Shown here: piece by piece, positions 63,334 to 64,000 of the stretch
How the letters are laid out: each line of letters opens with the position of its first letter
Numbering within the stretch: the first letter of the stretch is position 1
Assembly (NCBI GenBank): GCA_933228915.1
Contig: OW121840.1
Coordinates: 12,502,100 to 12,566,099, forward strand
Length of the DNA: 64,000 bases
From: Telmatherina bonti
Taxonomy: Eukaryota > Chordata > Actinopteri > Atheriniformes > Telmatherinidae
Reading direction: 5' to 3'
Notes under the pieces: generated by a model
The model's input: the letters and a program-made list of their open reading frames with translations, nothing else
Databases searched by the model: none
What the model was told of the DNA's origin: nothing
Made by a program: the position numbers and the translations under genes

Positions 63334-63475
63334 TTCGTGGCCAATAGCATGTTTTTTCTTTGGACTTGCTCGTTTGGGTCGGAATGCTGACGGTTTACAT
63401 ATTCAGCTACTGCCTTGGCTGGAAACTCAGTCTCGCATACATAACCAAAATCCCTGGCAAGATGCACTGCTTCGC
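63334..63475 (-). CDS. tfap2a: tfap2a penultimate coding exon (helix-span-helix region)
   Basis: This 142-base internal exon encodes (G)EAVHLARDFGYVCETEF, then PAKAVAEYVNRQHSDPNEQV, then QRKNMLLATK, an exact family pattern for AP-2 and closest to AP-2 alpha. It forms the first part of the helix-span-helix dimerisation domain, C-terminal to the basic DNA-binding region. The acceptor is CTCTCAG just above 63475 and the donor is GTAAGT (plus-strand acttac at 63328-63333). The exon starts inside a glycine codon (G|GC) and ends inside a lysine codon (AA|G), so it joins in frame with the exon ending at 61974. The 142-base length agrees with my recollection of the corresponding mammalian exon. Exons for the activation domain and most of the DNA-binding domain lie beyond the right end of the window. 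Confidence 0.96.
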
Positions 63476-64000
63476 CTGAGAGACAGAGAAGAAGCATGGG
63501 GGGGGGAGCATGAGGTTGGATGTGTTTTCTTATTTAATATGGTTACATGAAATTACGAGGAGTTCACACTCTGCTTGGACTAGCAGATGATTAATCTGAT
63601 GTGAACTGAGCGTCCGCGCTGTTTTACGCGTTCAGACAGCAGGGTTATGGCACCTGCGCTTTCCCAACAATACGGAGGATGATGACAATGACAATATCCT
63701 GGAAACAAAAAAAATAATAGGAATGGTAAAACAGTCGTGGGAAGCTGTCATTCCACGTCAACTTCTTCCCTTCATACCGTGAGAACGCTTCAATGTGGAG
63801 GAGAAAAACTAAGTGGAAATGAAATCTAGAACACCGTGTCATTGATTACCAATGCCTGCGCGTTATTAAAAGTCCAGCACATCACAAAGTCATGAGGGGG
63901 GGGGGGGGGAGCAATTTTAAAGGGCTGACGCTGAATCTCCAGTTGCCATTGCAGCCATGAGAATTGTAGTTCTCATTCCGTCCCAGTCTGTCTGAGCTCG
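63476..64000 (-). other. tfap2a: 3' part of the preceding tfap2a intron
   Basis: The sequence above the acceptor at 63476-63477 is intronic and runs off the window. No further AP-2 exon (basic domain) is recognisable within these 525 bases. There is a 14-base G run at 63896-63909. In mouse an intron-5 enhancer of AP-2 alpha active in the frontonasal prominence has been described; whether any of it falls here cannot be judged from this fragment. Confidence 0.8.

Overview
The window looks like teleost fish nuclear DNA. Reasons: vertebrate-type exons with GT/AG introns, very many (CA)n/(TA)n microsatellites, a tRNA-derived SINE of the V-SINE/AFC-like type common in fishes, a Tc1-like remnant, miniature inverted-repeat elements, and a decayed L2/CR1-clade LINE. 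There are no bacterial operons, no CRISPR arrays and no complete gene.

The only firmly recognised gene is the 3' end of tfap2a (transcription factor AP-2 alpha) on the minus strand at the right edge. The penultimate coding exon (63334-63475) and last coding exon (61686-61974) join in frame across a 1359-base intron and end in the family's typical C-terminus. Upstream exons lie beyond position 64000. A C-rich 3' UTR should follow downstream, below 61685.

The other ~60 kb (1-61000) is non-coding as far as I can see. It sits just 3' of tfap2a. In mammals this side of TFAP2A is a large gene desert holding neural-crest enhancers, so I read the window as the corresponding fish regulatory desert. 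Several low-repeat blocks rich in homeodomain-, SOX- or E-box-like words look like conserved non-coding elements. They are concentrated in 43-63 kb and inside the last tfap2a intron. Conservation itself cannot be tested here.

Region by region: 1-17 kb is intergenic with CA/TG and TA microsatellites. 17-40 kb carries most recognisable mobile-element debris (two SINE copies in opposite orientations, a 77-bp Tc1-like relic, a 502-bp element with 5-bp target duplication, a 99-bp Harbinger-like MITE, a LINE 3' end) plus one unexplained coding-like 96-codon ORF at 20838-21128. 43-51 kb is enhancer-like and contains the most striking oddity: a perfect 65-bp inverted duplicate (49122-49186 and 50485-50549) whose second copy is sandwiched between two copies of the same compound microsatellite. 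54.8-56 kb is a dense microsatellite cluster. 56-64 kb is enhancer-like flank and the tfap2a 3' end.
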